A DNA stretch of 64,000 bases from Mycolicibacterium sp. Lineage in GTDB: Bacteria > Actinomycetota > Actinomycetes > Mycobacteriales > Mycobacteriaceae. Both the position numbers and the translations under genes were made by a program. The first letter of the stretch is position 1; every line of letters starts with the position of its first letter. The notes beneath the pieces are model-generated. The model did no database searches and was not told the origin of the DNA. It saw only the letters and a list, made by a program, of their open reading frames with translations. Of this stretch, positions 11,042 through 20,817 are shown in pieces. The stretch is from assembly GCF_016462545.1 (NCBI RefSeq), contig NZ_JAEMTA010000020.1:28079-92078 (forward strand), in the 5' to 3' direction.

Positions 11042-12271
11042 TCACCGCGCACCGTCGACGGCAAACGTGACCAGCGCCGCCCAGTACAGCGGATGTGCGC
11101 TCGCGTCACCGGAACGCCACTGCCGCATACGGTTGCGCTGCCATCGATTCACCGCGCGGCCGCCCTCGTCCTCGTCGTGTGCGTCGTCCACGGCGACCAC
11201 GAGCTCGGCCATGGGATCCTCTGCTCCACCGGTGAACTGCCGATAACCGGCCGTCGTCGGCAGCGACCACAGTGTCGCCGTCACCAGTTGGGCGCCGCAG
11301 AGGACCATCGCGGCGACCAATCCCGTCGCCTCGTCGAACCGGTAGTCGCCACCGGACGCGCATGCGATGAGTGCCACCCGCGGCGGCATCGACATTCGTC
11401 GGGACATGATGGTCGCCGCGGTGAGCGGAGCCTCCTCCGCCAGATGCAACGCCGCCTGGTCGGCACGGCCCGACTGATCCTCGGCGGCGCTCGCGTGACC
11501 GACGTAGAGGAGCCGACGAGGTTCCTCGGTCAACATCGCGACGAGCCATTCCCGGTCGGCGTCCGTGCGCCGGAACAGTTCAGCCGTCGCGGACACCCTG
11601 GGCAGCACCTGTCGCGAGGTGACGTCTTCGGCGAAGTGCCGAGCCACCCGCGTGTCGGGTGACGGTCGACCGAGGACCGAGCCCAGCGCCGAGTCGGCAC
11701 GTTGCCCTGGCACTCGCGGGTCGAGGATCACCAGCGGCAGGCGGTGACGCCGCTCGGCCCATGTCGTGCGCGGCCGCCGCGCGTTGACGATGTTGGGCGG
11801 AATGGCCAACAACACGTCCACCAGTTCCATCAGCCGATACGACTCCGTCTCGGAGTCGACGGGCAGCGCGAGCAGGCCCCACGGCACGCGCCCCAATCTC
11901 GCGCTGGGCGAGATGAACAGGACGGGCCGCGGCGCGGACACGCCGTCGGACAGGAGGCGCCATGCGGCATCGGAGAGCAGCGCCGCCCCGAGCCGTCTGG
12001 CCAATGCCATCTCGGTGTCCCGGGTCGCGAAGGGCCCCTGCGTGAGGGCTCTGGCGACGGCGTCGGCGATGGACTCACCCCCGGTCGGTTCGGGGAGCGC
12101 GACCGCGAGTTCGTCGAGGCATTCGCGGATCTGCGGTGCCTGCACCACCCAGGTCACCGTTCGGGACGGGTCCCCCACCACCCGCAGGCTGGCGTAGGTG
12201 GCCACCCCGACGTCCGCGAAGCGCAGTACGAGAGTGCGAGAAGTCAGGACCCCTTCTCCCATGTCTCCCAT
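11042..12271 (-). CDS. CHAT-domain (caspase-like) protease
   Basis: CHAT His/Cys motifs: RRLLYVGHASA and PPRVALIACASGGDYRFDEATGLVAAMVLCGAQLVTATLWSLP. Confidence 0.85.
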   Translation of the reverse strand: MGDMGEGVLTSRTLVLRFADVGVATYASLRVVGDPSRTVTWVVQAPQIRECLDELAVALPEPTGGESIADAVARALTQGPFATRDTEMALARRLGAALLSDAAWRLLSDGVSAPRPVLFISPSARLGRVPWGLLALPVDSETESYRLMELVDVLLAIPPNIVNARRPRTTWAERRHRLPLVILDPRVPGQRADSALGSVLGRPSPDTRVARHFAEDVTSRQVLPRVSATAELFRRTDADREWLVAMLTEEPRRLLYVGHASAAEDQSGRADQAALHLAEEAPLTAATIMSRRMSMPPRVALIACASGGDYRFDEATGLVAAMVLCGAQLVTATLWSLPTTAGYRQFTGGAEDPMAELVVAVDDAHDEDEGGRAVNRWQRNRMRQWRSGDASAHPLYWAALVTFAVDGAR

Positions 12272-13983
12272 ATCGATTCAGCCGCGGTGACACACTGCCC
12301 GTAACGCTGCGACGCCAGCTCACGGTAGCGATCGAGCACCGGGCCCGTGGTCGGATCCATCCGCAGCGGAGGCAGCGGGCCCAGCCGCGTGAGTCCGGTG
12401 CCGTCGGTGATCGGCGGTCCTGCGGCGACCAGGGCCAGCTCATCGACGTCGGTGATCGGGGCGGCCGCCGTGGAGACACTCGACCACTCGGTCGATCCGC
12501 CCTCGACTCTCTCGGCATTGAATGTGCCACGTGCGCTGTGGTATTCGACCAACTGACTGACCAGATCCGCGTTCTCCCACTCCAAGCAGACGGCGAAGGC
12601 GCCGGCCAGCATCGGCGCCGACACGCACCTCGCCCACTGCGCACGCGCCTCGGCGTCGGCAACCGAGTACCGCACCGAATCGACGGCCAGGGACGCGGGA
12701 ACCTTCAGTTCGGCGGCGCGTTCCAGCTTCTCCATCGCTTCTGCGAACTTCGCGGTGCCGGGTTCGGGACTCATCGCCCCCGAACCCGAGCGGTAGCTCT
12801 CCTCCACAGCTTCCCAGTCCGCGTCGGGATCACCTGCGCCGTCGAAGCCCAGATCGGCCAGCGCCTCGGCCCGCCACACGTTGCCGAGGTGATCGTCGAG
12901 CCTGGCATAGGCCAACCAGCTGCTGCGGGGCGAGGAGTCCAGACATGCGCGTGCCTGCGCCACCATGTCGACGGCCTCGGCGTAGCGGCCGCGAAAGATC
13001 GCGATCCAGCTGCGCTGCAAAAGAATTCGGTGGATGTGCAACGGTTTGCCGAGCTCACGCCAATGACGCTCGGCGTGCTCCCAGCACTCGTCGGCGACCT
13101 TGAGGCCACCCGCGGACATTCTGGTCAGTCCGAAGAACAGCCAGCACCGCGAGACGTCGTTGGCGCGGGCGTAGCGCGCGATCACCGGGTAGGCCTCGTA
13201 CATGAGGGCCTCGGTAGCCACTCGGTCGCCTGCGGACCAACTCGCCGCGCCGCGTTCCAATCGAGCTCGCGCCGTGGCCAGTTCCCACCCACGCGCCTCC
13301 GCCCGGGCCTCGGCACGTCGCAACCACGGGGTGGCCTGGTCGAGCCTGCCGGTCTCGATGCAAAACCTGGCGTAGCCGATGCTGCCGAGCACCCGCAGAT
13401 TGTCGGCCGATTCGTCACCGGTCGAGGACGTTTCGATGTGGCGGATGACGTTGTCCCACAACGAGACCGACCGCACGTGCAGGTCGTCGTCGCACAAACC
13501 CTCCGCGCAGACGATGCGAGCATAGATCGACAGATACGTGTGTTCCTCGGCGAGATCCGCGAACTCTTCGTCGTCGTCGTCCAGCGCGGCGAGTGCTATC
13601 GCGGCCCCTTCGTGGTCGCCGATGGCGGCAGCCAAGCCGATCTCCAGGAAGCCGGCCCGTCGTCGGTAACGGCACACCAGATGACGCACCTCGTCGGTCG
13701 TCATCGTGCACTGTCCGAGCACCTCCGGCGCCGCGGTGCCCGCGAGGATCGACGAGTAGATGGCAAGGCACTCCCCCATCCGACGAGACGCCTCCCGCAC
13801 CCCGTCGTAGGCCGTCCTCACCAGGTAGAGCTCACCGAGCTGGGCCAAGGCCTCGAGCATCCAGCCGTCCCGGTCGGCCGCCTCGATCTGCGGCATCAGC
13901 GACAGCAGCAGCTCCTTGGCCGCCGTCTCGTCGGAGGCCAGAGCCAGGTGACGGGCCCGCTCCAGCTCCCCGGGGATCGACAC
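12244..13983 (-). CDS. TPR-like helical repeat protein coupled to CHAT protease
   Basis: 579 aa alpha-helical repeat pattern (e.g. SIGYARFCIETGRLDQATPWLRRAEARAEARGWELATARARLERG); overlaps the CHAT start by 28 nt; TATGAT-6 nt-GTG. Confidence 0.75.
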   Translation of the reverse strand: MSIPGELERARHLALASDETAAKELLLSLMPQIEAADRDGWMLEALAQLGELYLVRTAYDGVREASRRMGECLAIYSSILAGTAAPEVLGQCTMTTDEVRHLVCRYRRRAGFLEIGLAAAIGDHEGAAIALAALDDDDEEFADLAEEHTYLSIYARIVCAEGLCDDDLHVRSVSLWDNVIRHIETSSTGDESADNLRVLGSIGYARFCIETGRLDQATPWLRRAEARAEARGWELATARARLERGAASWSAGDRVATEALMYEAYPVIARYARANDVSRCWLFFGLTRMSAGGLKVADECWEHAERHWRELGKPLHIHRILLQRSWIAIFRGRYAEAVDMVAQARACLDSSPRSSWLAYARLDDHLGNVWRAEALADLGFDGAGDPDADWEAVEESYRSGSGAMSPEPGTAKFAEAMEKLERAAELKVPASLAVDSVRYSVADAEARAQWARCVSAPMLAGAFAVCLEWENADLVSQLVEYHSARGTFNAERVEGGSTEWSSVSTAAAPITDVDELALVAAGPPITDGTGLTRLGPLPPLRMDPTTGPVLDRYRELASQRYGQCVTAAESIWETWEKGS

Positions 13984-14039
13984 TGCTGCATCATAAGTCG
14001 CGGCGGACGCGAGGTGTGGAAGTCGGAAATGGCGAAGAC

Positions 14040-14064
14040 GGCGGACGTGCCAGGCACGTCCGCC
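14040..14064 (-). terminator. Stem-loop / terminator downstream of the LpqH-like gene
   Basis: Near-perfect palindrome GGCGGACGTGCC-a-GGCACGTCCGCC immediately after the stop at 14085. Confidence 0.65.
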
Positions 14065-14084
14065 GCCCCCCGCAGGATGACCCG

Positions 14085-14582
14085 TCAGTTGCAGGTCACC
14101 TTGATCTCGAACTTCTTCGTGATCATTCCGGCCATCGGGTTCTTCATGTCGGCACCCTGCGCCTCACCGGTGATGGTGTAGGTGCTGCCGTCGACCGCCA
14201 CGTCCGCCGAGCCGGACTTCATCCCACCCATCTGGGCCACGGCCAGCGCGTTGCCGTCGACGACCAGGCCCAGGGACTCCACCGCCGGCGGTGTTGCGTC
14301 GCTCATCACCACCGCGACGCCCTGCTGCCCGCCGACGGCTCCGCTGGCCACGTTGATCTTGCCGCCGGCCTTCACGCAGGTGACGGAGTTGAGGTCCAGG
14401 CCCGCCAGATCCTGACCCTCGACCTTGACCTGGGTGTTGCCGCTGGTGCTGACCTGTGTGCTGCTGCTGCCGCCGGCAGCAGGTGTGCTGGACCCCGGCG
14501 TCGAGCCCTTGTCATCAGAGCAGCCCACCAGAACCAGGGCGGCCGCCGCGATGCCGATACCCGCCGTCACGATCTTCTTCAT
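14085..14582 (-). CDS. LpqH (19 kDa antigen)-like lipoprotein
   Basis: MKKIVTAGIGIAAAALVLVGCSDDKGS (lipobox LVGC), ...VKVEGQDLAGLDLNSVTCVKAGGKINVASG...KKFEIKVTCN. Confidence 0.85.
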   Translation of the reverse strand: MKKIVTAGIGIAAAALVLVGCSDDKGSTPGSSTPAAGGSSSTQVSTSGNTQVKVEGQDLAGLDLNSVTCVKAGGKINVASGAVGGQQGVAVVMSDATPPAVESLGLVVDGNALAVAQMGGMKSGSADVAVDGSTYTITGEAQGADMKNPMAGMITKKFEIKVTCN

Positions 14583-14718
14583 TTCTTCGGTTCCCTTCGT
14601 TCGCAACGCCGGAGATGACGTCGTCGTGAGGCAAGTACACGAGGGGTGCGGCGCTACCGATCCCAACTTCTGGGTCGATGCGCGCTCGGCGGGCCGGACG
14701 CGTGACGGCTCGGCCAGA

Positions 14719-16389
14719 TCACAGAGACCCCGAGACCACCCGCCCTTCGAATACGACGGCGTCGCACTTGATGCCACTCAGCGACTCCGCCGGGACGTCG
14801 AACGGCGAGCCGTTCAACACGAGGAGGTTCGCCACCTTGCCGACGGTGAGCGAACCCAGTTCGTCCTGCAGGCGAAGCTGGGTAGCCCCGTTGATGGTGT
14901 AACCCTCCAGCAGCAGGTCGCGCGGCAACTGGGCGTCGGCTGCGGGCCGGACGCTGCCCGGGTAGGTCGCCGGGTCCAACGGATACTCTGGGTCCACGCG
15001 CGTGACGGCGATCTGCATGCCGAACATCGGGTCGGCCCTGTGCAATTCGTAACCGCTCACGACGTCGCTGCCGAAGGTCACGGTGGCGCCGCTGGCGGCG
15101 ATCTCGTTGAATCGGTACATCCGGTTCCAGCGTTCCTCGCCGAGGTGCTCCTTGGCTTCATCGCCGAAGTATCCGCCTGACCAGTGCGTGGTCCAGTTGA
15201 CCAAAATGCCCAACTCGGCTGGCCGCACCATGTCGGCCGGGTCGACCAGTTCGCAGTGCGCCAGCGTCACCTGAATTCGCCATGCGTCGCCTTGTGTCGC
15301 GAGCCGTCCCCGGGCAGCCTCGACGGCGTCGCAGGCCACCCGGAAGGCGCGGTCGCCCACCAGGTGAACGTGTACGTCGACGTGAGCGGTGTTGCACAGC
15401 AGCAGGCACTGCTCGAGTTCGTCGGTTTCCATGCCGATCTCGCCGAAGTGTTCCTGCGCATGACTGCACAGTGGGGCGATCACCGCGCTGTTGCCGCTCT
15501 CGTTGGTGCCGTCCAGGAACAGCTTCACGGCGTTGACGCCGATGTGCGGGCGGCCGAATCTGGATTGCAGGTCGGCTATTCGGACCAGCACGGCCGGGAG
15601 ATCCGTCGAGTTCGTGAACTGAACGGCGCCTTGGTAATAGACGTTCAGCTCGCCGCGCTCGTCGAGTTCGACGAGCGACTCGAGAATCTGCTCGTCGTCG
15701 AGCAGCGCCTCGAACACCGTCGTCACCCCGTGGTCGGTCATGAAGTCGAAGAACGGCTTGATGCGTGCCGGGGTGAGCTCCCGCGGCGGGCTCCACCCGA
15801 TGCGCTCGTACATCGCGTCGAGGAAGTGCCGATGGACGAGTTCGCGCAGCAGCCCGGTGGGCTCGCCGTTCTCGTTGCGCACGAACATCTCCAACCCCGG
15901 CACCGGATCCGGAGTGTCCTTGGTGACGCTCATTAGGTCCAGCATCTTGCTGTTGACCCAGTGTTCGTGTTCGCTGAAGTCCTGACACAGCACCGGTCGG
16001 TCGGGCACCACGGCGTCGAGCAGTTCCTTGGTGGGGCCGCCGTCGCGGAACGTCGCGCTTGGGTAGTACTCGAAGTACAGAAACGGTGCCTCCGCCACCG
16101 GATGTGCAGCGGCGTACTCGGCGATGAATCGCAGGATCTCGTCTACGTCGGTCGTCCACGGGAGGCGCACGTGCCAGAAGCTCTGCGACACCATCGACGG
16201 GTGGGTGTGGGCATCTACGATCCCCGGAATCACCGTCCGCCCGCCGAGGTCGAATACCGTCAGCTCCCCGGCGTCGGGGCGCGTGCGGCGCTCGCCCACG
16301 TAGGTGATCACTCCCCCTTCGACCACGACGGTGTCGGCCAGCGGTCGTCCCGCATCGGCGGTGTGCACCCGCGCGTTCGTCAACACCAT
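14719..16389 (-). CDS. Amidohydrolase family 3 protein (YtcJ-like)
   Basis: MVLTNARVHTADAGRPLADTVVVEGG...VIPGIVDAHTHPSMV...; C-terminal NLLVLNGSPFDVP. Alternative start at 16410. Confidence 0.85.
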   Translation of the reverse strand: MVLTNARVHTADAGRPLADTVVVEGGVITYVGERRTRPDAGELTVFDLGGRTVIPGIVDAHTHPSMVSQSFWHVRLPWTTDVDEILRFIAEYAAAHPVAEAPFLYFEYYPSATFRDGGPTKELLDAVVPDRPVLCQDFSEHEHWVNSKMLDLMSVTKDTPDPVPGLEMFVRNENGEPTGLLRELVHRHFLDAMYERIGWSPPRELTPARIKPFFDFMTDHGVTTVFEALLDDEQILESLVELDERGELNVYYQGAVQFTNSTDLPAVLVRIADLQSRFGRPHIGVNAVKLFLDGTNESGNSAVIAPLCSHAQEHFGEIGMETDELEQCLLLCNTAHVDVHVHLVGDRAFRVACDAVEAARGRLATQGDAWRIQVTLAHCELVDPADMVRPAELGILVNWTTHWSGGYFGDEAKEHLGEERWNRMYRFNEIAASGATVTFGSDVVSGYELHRADPMFGMQIAVTRVDPEYPLDPATYPGSVRPAADAQLPRDLLLEGYTINGATQLRLQDELGSLTVGKVANLLVLNGSPFDVPAESLSGIKCDAVVFEGRVVSGSL

Positions 16390-16432
16390 TCCCACGTCGA
16401 CTCTCCTCACTCGTCGTGGGAAAGCTACCCAC

Positions 16433-16462
16433 GGCGGCGCGGCGGAACAGCGCCGCGCCGCC
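16433..16462. repeat. Perfect 12-bp inverted repeat between divergent genes
   Basis: GGCGGCGCGGCG-gaacag-CGCCGCGCCGCC. Confidence 0.8.
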
Positions 16463-16538
16463 GATTGAGCGTCATCGTCATGCCGGTCGAGCCGAATCGT
16501 GCTGTCGCGGTGGCCCCGCCAGTCCCTACATTTGCCGG

Positions 16539-17915
16539 ATGACCGAACTCAAGCGGCTTTTGACACTGCGACATCTGGTGGTGTTCGGCCTGGCATACCT
16601 CGCGCCGACGGTGGTGTTCAACTACTTCGGCATCGTGACGACGCTGACCGGCGGCATGATGGCGCTGGCCTACGCCGCGACCACGGTGGTCATGTTCTTC
16701 ACGGCCTACAGCTATGCCACGATGGTGCGGGCCTTCCCGGTGGCCGGCTCGGCGTACACCTACGTGCGCATGGCAGTTCACCCTCACCTCGGCTTCCTCA
16801 CCGGTTGGGTGATGCTGCTCGACTATCTGCTCCTGCCGATGGTGTGCTACCTGCTGGTCGCCATCTACATGAACGAATTCGTCCCCGCCGTACCCGTGTG
16901 GGCGTGGATAGTGCTCGCCGCCGCCCTCGGGGCCATCACGAACGTCTTCGGCGTCAAGATCGCCGGCCGCATCAACTCCGTCGTGATTGGCGCGCAGATC
17001 CTATTCTCGGTCGCCCTGGTCGTCATCGTCGCTGTGTACGTCACCGGAGGGCAGGGCGCCGGCACGCTGCTCGACGGAGCGGCGGTATTCGACGCCGCGA
17101 ACTTCGACGCGTCGAAGGTGCTGTGGGCCGCGTCCATCCTGGCCGCGTCCTTTCTAGGCTTCGACGCCGTCTCGACGATGGCCGAGGACACCGTCGACCC
17201 AGCCAAGACGGTGCCGCGCGCCGTCTTGCTCGTCCCGATCGCCGCGGGCATCGGCTTCTCGGTCATCTCCTACTTCATGCAGCTCGCCTGGCCGAACGCC
17301 GCCACCGAGATTCAAGACCCCGACTCGGGAATCTTCGAACTGCTCGGCCGACTCGGTGGCAATACCCTGTCGACGGCGTTCCTGGTGACCGACAACCTCG
17401 CGAGTATGGTGTGCGCGATCGCCGGCCTGGCCGCGGCGTCGCGAATTCTGTACGGGATGGGCCGCGACGGTGCGCTCCCCCGCCGCTTTTTCGGCGCGCT
17501 CAACGAACGCTTCCAGACGCCGGTGAACAACATCCTGCTCATGACCGCGATCGCGTTGACGGCGATCTTCTACGCGGACAATCTGATGGCCGCCGCGTCG
17601 CTGGTCGCCTTCGGCGCGCTGTGCGGCTTCGTGCTGGTCAACTATTCGGTCATCAGTCACTTCTTCATCCGCGGTCGACGCCGCTCGAGCAGCGACGTGA
17701 TCCGCTACCTCGTCGTCCCCGGTCTGGGCATGGTCGTCTGCGCTGCACTGCTGGTCAACGTCGACGTCTCGGCCAAGATCCTCGGTGGCGTCTGGCTCGT
17801 GCTCGGCATCGTCTATCTCGGCTTCTCCACCAACGGCTTCCGGCGCCCGCCCGCCGAGATCGACATCGCCGAGGACGACGAGGTGACGGCGTCGACGACG
17901 GAATCCGTGGGCTGA
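16539..17915 (+). CDS. APC-family amino acid permease
   Basis: MTELKRLLTLRHLVVFGLAYLAPTVVFNYFG...; about 12 TM segments; ASFLGFDAVSTMAEDTVDPAKTVPRA. Confidence 0.85.
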   Translation: MTELKRLLTLRHLVVFGLAYLAPTVVFNYFGIVTTLTGGMMALAYAATTVVMFFTAYSYATMVRAFPVAGSAYTYVRMAVHPHLGFLTGWVMLLDYLLLPMVCYLLVAIYMNEFVPAVPVWAWIVLAAALGAITNVFGVKIAGRINSVVIGAQILFSVALVVIVAVYVTGGQGAGTLLDGAAVFDAANFDASKVLWAASILAASFLGFDAVSTMAEDTVDPAKTVPRAVLLVPIAAGIGFSVISYFMQLAWPNAATEIQDPDSGIFELLGRLGGNTLSTAFLVTDNLASMVCAIAGLAAASRILYGMGRDGALPRRFFGALNERFQTPVNNILLMTAIALTAIFYADNLMAAASLVAFGALCGFVLVNYSVISHFFIRGRRRSSSDVIRYLVVPGLGMVVCAALLVNVDVSAKILGGVWLVLGIVYLGFSTNGFRRPPAEIDIAEDDEVTASTTESVG

Positions 17916-17959
17916 TCGGTTGCGTCGCGACCGGGGCTCGGCAGGACTACGTTTGACCG

Positions 17960-19309
17960 ATGTTCGACGTGGTGACGGACTACGCGTCCGGCGCCCGGGT
18001 GCGCACGCACGTCCAGGCCGTCCGCGGCACCGCGCTGCACGCCCATCCCAACGCGCTGGAGATCGTGTACGTGCTCTCGGGTCGCCTGCACGTACGAGTC
18101 AGCAGCGAGGACTTCGACCTCGACGCGGGTGACTACGTCGTGGTCAACCGGCTCGATCCGCACCTACTCGAGGGTGACGACGAAAACGTCACGGCGGTAA
18201 TGCATCTCGACCTCGCAGCGTTTGCCGACGTCGACCCGTTCGCCGATCAGATCATGTTCGCGTGCGAGTCCTTCGACCTCCCCCGGTATCGACGGCAGGA
18301 GGAGCTACTGAGGGGACTCCTGCTCGACGTCGTCGACCTCGCCGTGATCACGCCGTCCGCTTCCCGGCTCGACGCGCGAGCGACCGACCTCGTCCGACTG
18401 CTCTGTACCGGGTATTCGATCGAGAACTACTACCAACGGGATCGGGACCCGAGCGCGGCTCAGCGGGCCAAGCTGCACGGCATGGTTGCGGTCATGCGGA
18501 GGAATCTGGCCAGTCGTGATGCCCTCGAGGACGTCGCGGTCGCGCATCACTACTCGAAGTCCTACGTGTCCCACTTCGTGAAGAACACGGCGGCCTTCAG
18601 CTTCAGCAGTATGTTGACCGCCACGCGGGTCATGCACGCCGAACGATTGCTCCTGCTCACCGACGACACCGTGCGAGACGTGTCGACGCAGTGCGGGTTC
18701 TCCGACGTGAAGTACTTCACGCGATCCTTCGCCGATTGGTTCAAGCAAACCCCGGCGGAGTACCGCGCCCAGTACCGCCCGCTCACCTGGCGCGACAACA
18801 CGTACGAGGACGTCGACGCGGCCACCACCGCCGTCCTCGTCGGGCAGCACCGCAGCCGCGTGGCCTCACCAAGCGACCCGCCGCGGCTCTCCATCACGCC
18901 GATCGTGCTCAAGAACGTCGGCTCGCGCGCCGACCTCTTCGCCAGGATCGGCACGTTCGACTCAGCCGAAGAAGTGCCCGTCAGCTCGGCTCCCGCGACG
19001 CCGCCGCGCCGCCACCTGATGCCGATGCGCGTCCGCGACACCGACCTCGACGGCGACCACCTCGTCCAGATCCTCGCGTCTTCCACCGGAAACGACGCCA
19101 CGCCCTGTCTGGTGATCGAGTACTCCGGTCGAACGTCCACCATCGACGCCCTCGCGAAGCTGGCTGCGCTACTTCTCCGTGTCGGCGACGTCGACGTAGA
19201 GGTATGGCTCTTCTACTCCGGAGTTCGGGCGCGGGTCGCCGTGGACGAGGTGATCGACGTCGTCGAGCGGGAGTATGGGCTGCTGCCGCAGGCCGTGATG
19301 GTCACCTGA
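17960..19309 (+). CDS. AraC-family regulator with N-terminal cupin and C-terminal extension
   Basis: Cupin (HAHPNALEIVYVLSGRLHV), AraC HTH (TRVMHAERLLLLTDDTVRDVSTQCGFSDVKYFTRSFADWFKQTPAEYRAQYR), then about 170 extra residues. Confidence 0.8.
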   Translation: MFDVVTDYASGARVRTHVQAVRGTALHAHPNALEIVYVLSGRLHVRVSSEDFDLDAGDYVVVNRLDPHLLEGDDENVTAVMHLDLAAFADVDPFADQIMFACESFDLPRYRRQEELLRGLLLDVVDLAVITPSASRLDARATDLVRLLCTGYSIENYYQRDRDPSAAQRAKLHGMVAVMRRNLASRDALEDVAVAHHYSKSYVSHFVKNTAAFSFSSMLTATRVMHAERLLLLTDDTVRDVSTQCGFSDVKYFTRSFADWFKQTPAEYRAQYRPLTWRDNTYEDVDAATTAVLVGQHRSRVASPSDPPRLSITPIVLKNVGSRADLFARIGTFDSAEEVPVSSAPATPPRRHLMPMRVRDTDLDGDHLVQILASSTGNDATPCLVIEYSGRTSTIDALAKLAALLLRVGDVDVEVWLFYSGVRARVAVDEVIDVVEREYGLLPQAVMVT

Positions 19310-19340
19310 CTGACGCGATCCGGTCGGCCGCGGCGGTACC

Positions 19341-19631
19341 GTGACAGGCGTGGGAGACTCCGACGAGATCATCGATGCCGAGATCGTGCCGGACCCATCA
19401 CCCGCGACGCCGCCGGACACCGGCTACACCTCGGGCGGCGTGCCGACGTTCGAGTCGGTCAGGGAGAAGATCGAGACCCGATACGGCACCGCCATCGGGT
19501 CAGCGGAGCTGGCCTCGGAGACCGCCGAGGGCCGCGATGTCGAGCAGCAGTACGAGGACAGGCAGCGCGCCGCCCACGATCGCCTCGAACAGATCCGAGC
19601 CTCGATGCGGGACGAGACGGACGAGGCCTGA
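19341..19631 (+). CDS. Small acidic hypothetical protein
   Basis: 96 aa ORF MTGVGDSDEIIDAEIVPDPSPATPPDTGYTSGGVPTFESVREKIETRYG... Confidence 0.6.
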   Translation: MTGVGDSDEIIDAEIVPDPSPATPPDTGYTSGGVPTFESVREKIETRYGTAIGSAELASETAEGRDVEQQYEDRQRAAHDRLEQIRASMRDETDEA

Positions 19632-19635
19632 CGCC

Positions 19636-20817
19636 TTGCGTTCGTTCTCCGTCGCGGAACGGCGCACACGGCTGGCGCGACGCCACCTCCTCGCCGAGGC
19701 CTCCGACCAGCCGGTGGTCGACGTCGCCGGCTCGTTCGTCGGTCTGCACGCCACCGACCCGGCCACCCCGTATCTATCTCTCTGGGCACGCCTCGACGGG
19801 TTCCGCGTCGCCGACTTGGACGCCGCCATGTATCAGGACCGGACGGTGGTCAAACACCTCGCCATGCGGCGCACGCTGTGGGTGTTCGACGTCGGCGACC
19901 TGGCTGCCGTGCAGAGCGCCGCAAGCGATCGGGTGGCAGGCGCCGAGCGCAAGAAGCTGATCGCCGACGTGGTGAAGGCCGGTATCGCCGCCGACGGCGG
20001 AGCGTGGCTCGACGAGGCGTCGGCGGCCGTTCTCGCACACCTGCGCGACCACGGCCACGCCAGCGCCCGGGAACTGCGAGAGGCGCTGCCCCAGTTGGCC
20101 GGTACCTACGACGCGGCACCCGGAAAGCCTTATGGCGGTGCAGGTCCCATTTCACCGCGGGTGCTCACCGTGCTCGGCGCCGAGGGACGGCTGGTGCGCG
20201 GCCCCAACGATGGCGGCTGGACCACGTCGCGCCCGAAGTGGACCCCCGCGGCGCACTGGCTCGGCGCGAACGAACCGACGGAGCCCGGTGCCGCGCGGGC
20301 GACCCTGATCCGGAGATGGCTGCGCGCGTTCGGGCCCGCCACCGTCACCGACGTGAAGTGGTACTTCGGCCATACCCTCACGTGGGCCCGTGATGGTCTT
20401 CGTGACGTCGGCGCCGTCGAAGTGGACATGGACGGGACCGCGGGATTCGTGCTGCCCGACGATCTGGAGCCCGAACCCGCGGTCGACCGGTGGTGCGCCC
20501 TGCTCCCCGGACTGGACGTGACGACGATGGGCTGGAAGGACAGGGACTGGTATCTCGGCGAGCACGAGGCACAGGTGTTCGACCGCAATGGCAACGGCGG
20601 GCCGACCGCATGGTGCGACGGTCGAATCGTGGGCGCGTGGACTCAGGACGCCGACGGCCGCGTGGTGCCGCGGTTGACCGAGAAGGTCGACGCCAGGGCC
20701 TCGAAGGCGTTGGCGCGCAAGGCCGAGGAGCTCACCGACTGGCTCGATGGGACGCGCGTCGCCGCACGATTTCCCTCTCCCCTGTCGAAGTCGCCGTCGA
20801 AGGCGACTCCCGGTTAG
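19636..20817 (+). CDS. Winged-helix DNA-binding domain protein (HTH_42 / AlkZ-YcaQ superfamily)
   Basis: [22 protein letters not shown]...[30 protein letters not shown]...[25 protein letters not shown]_42 pattern. TTG start inferred. Confidence 0.8.
   Translation: MRSFSVAERRTRLARRHLLAEASDQPVVDVAGSFVGLHATDPATPYLSLWARLDGFRVADLDAAMYQDRTVVKHLAMRRTLWVFDVGDLAAVQSAASDRVAGAERKKLIADVVKAGIAADGGAWLDEASAAVLAHLRDHGHASARELREALPQLAGTYDAAPGKPYGGAGPISPRVLTVLGAEGRLVRGPNDGGWTTSRPKWTPAAHWLGANEPTEPGAARATLIRRWLRAFGPATVTDVKWYFGHTLTWARDGLRDVGAVEVDMDGTAGFVLPDDLEPEPAVDRWCALLPGLDVTTMGWKDRDWYLGEHEAQVFDRNGNGGPTAWCDGRIVGAWTQDADGRVVPRLTEKVDARASKALARKAEELTDWLDGTRVAARFPSPLSKSPSKATPG

Noticed and set aside
12136-14181. 681-aa plus-strand ORF opposite the TPR gene
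   Set aside because: Antisense to a well-supported coding frame; Arg/Gly/Pro-rich composition typical of spurious ORFs in high-GC DNA.
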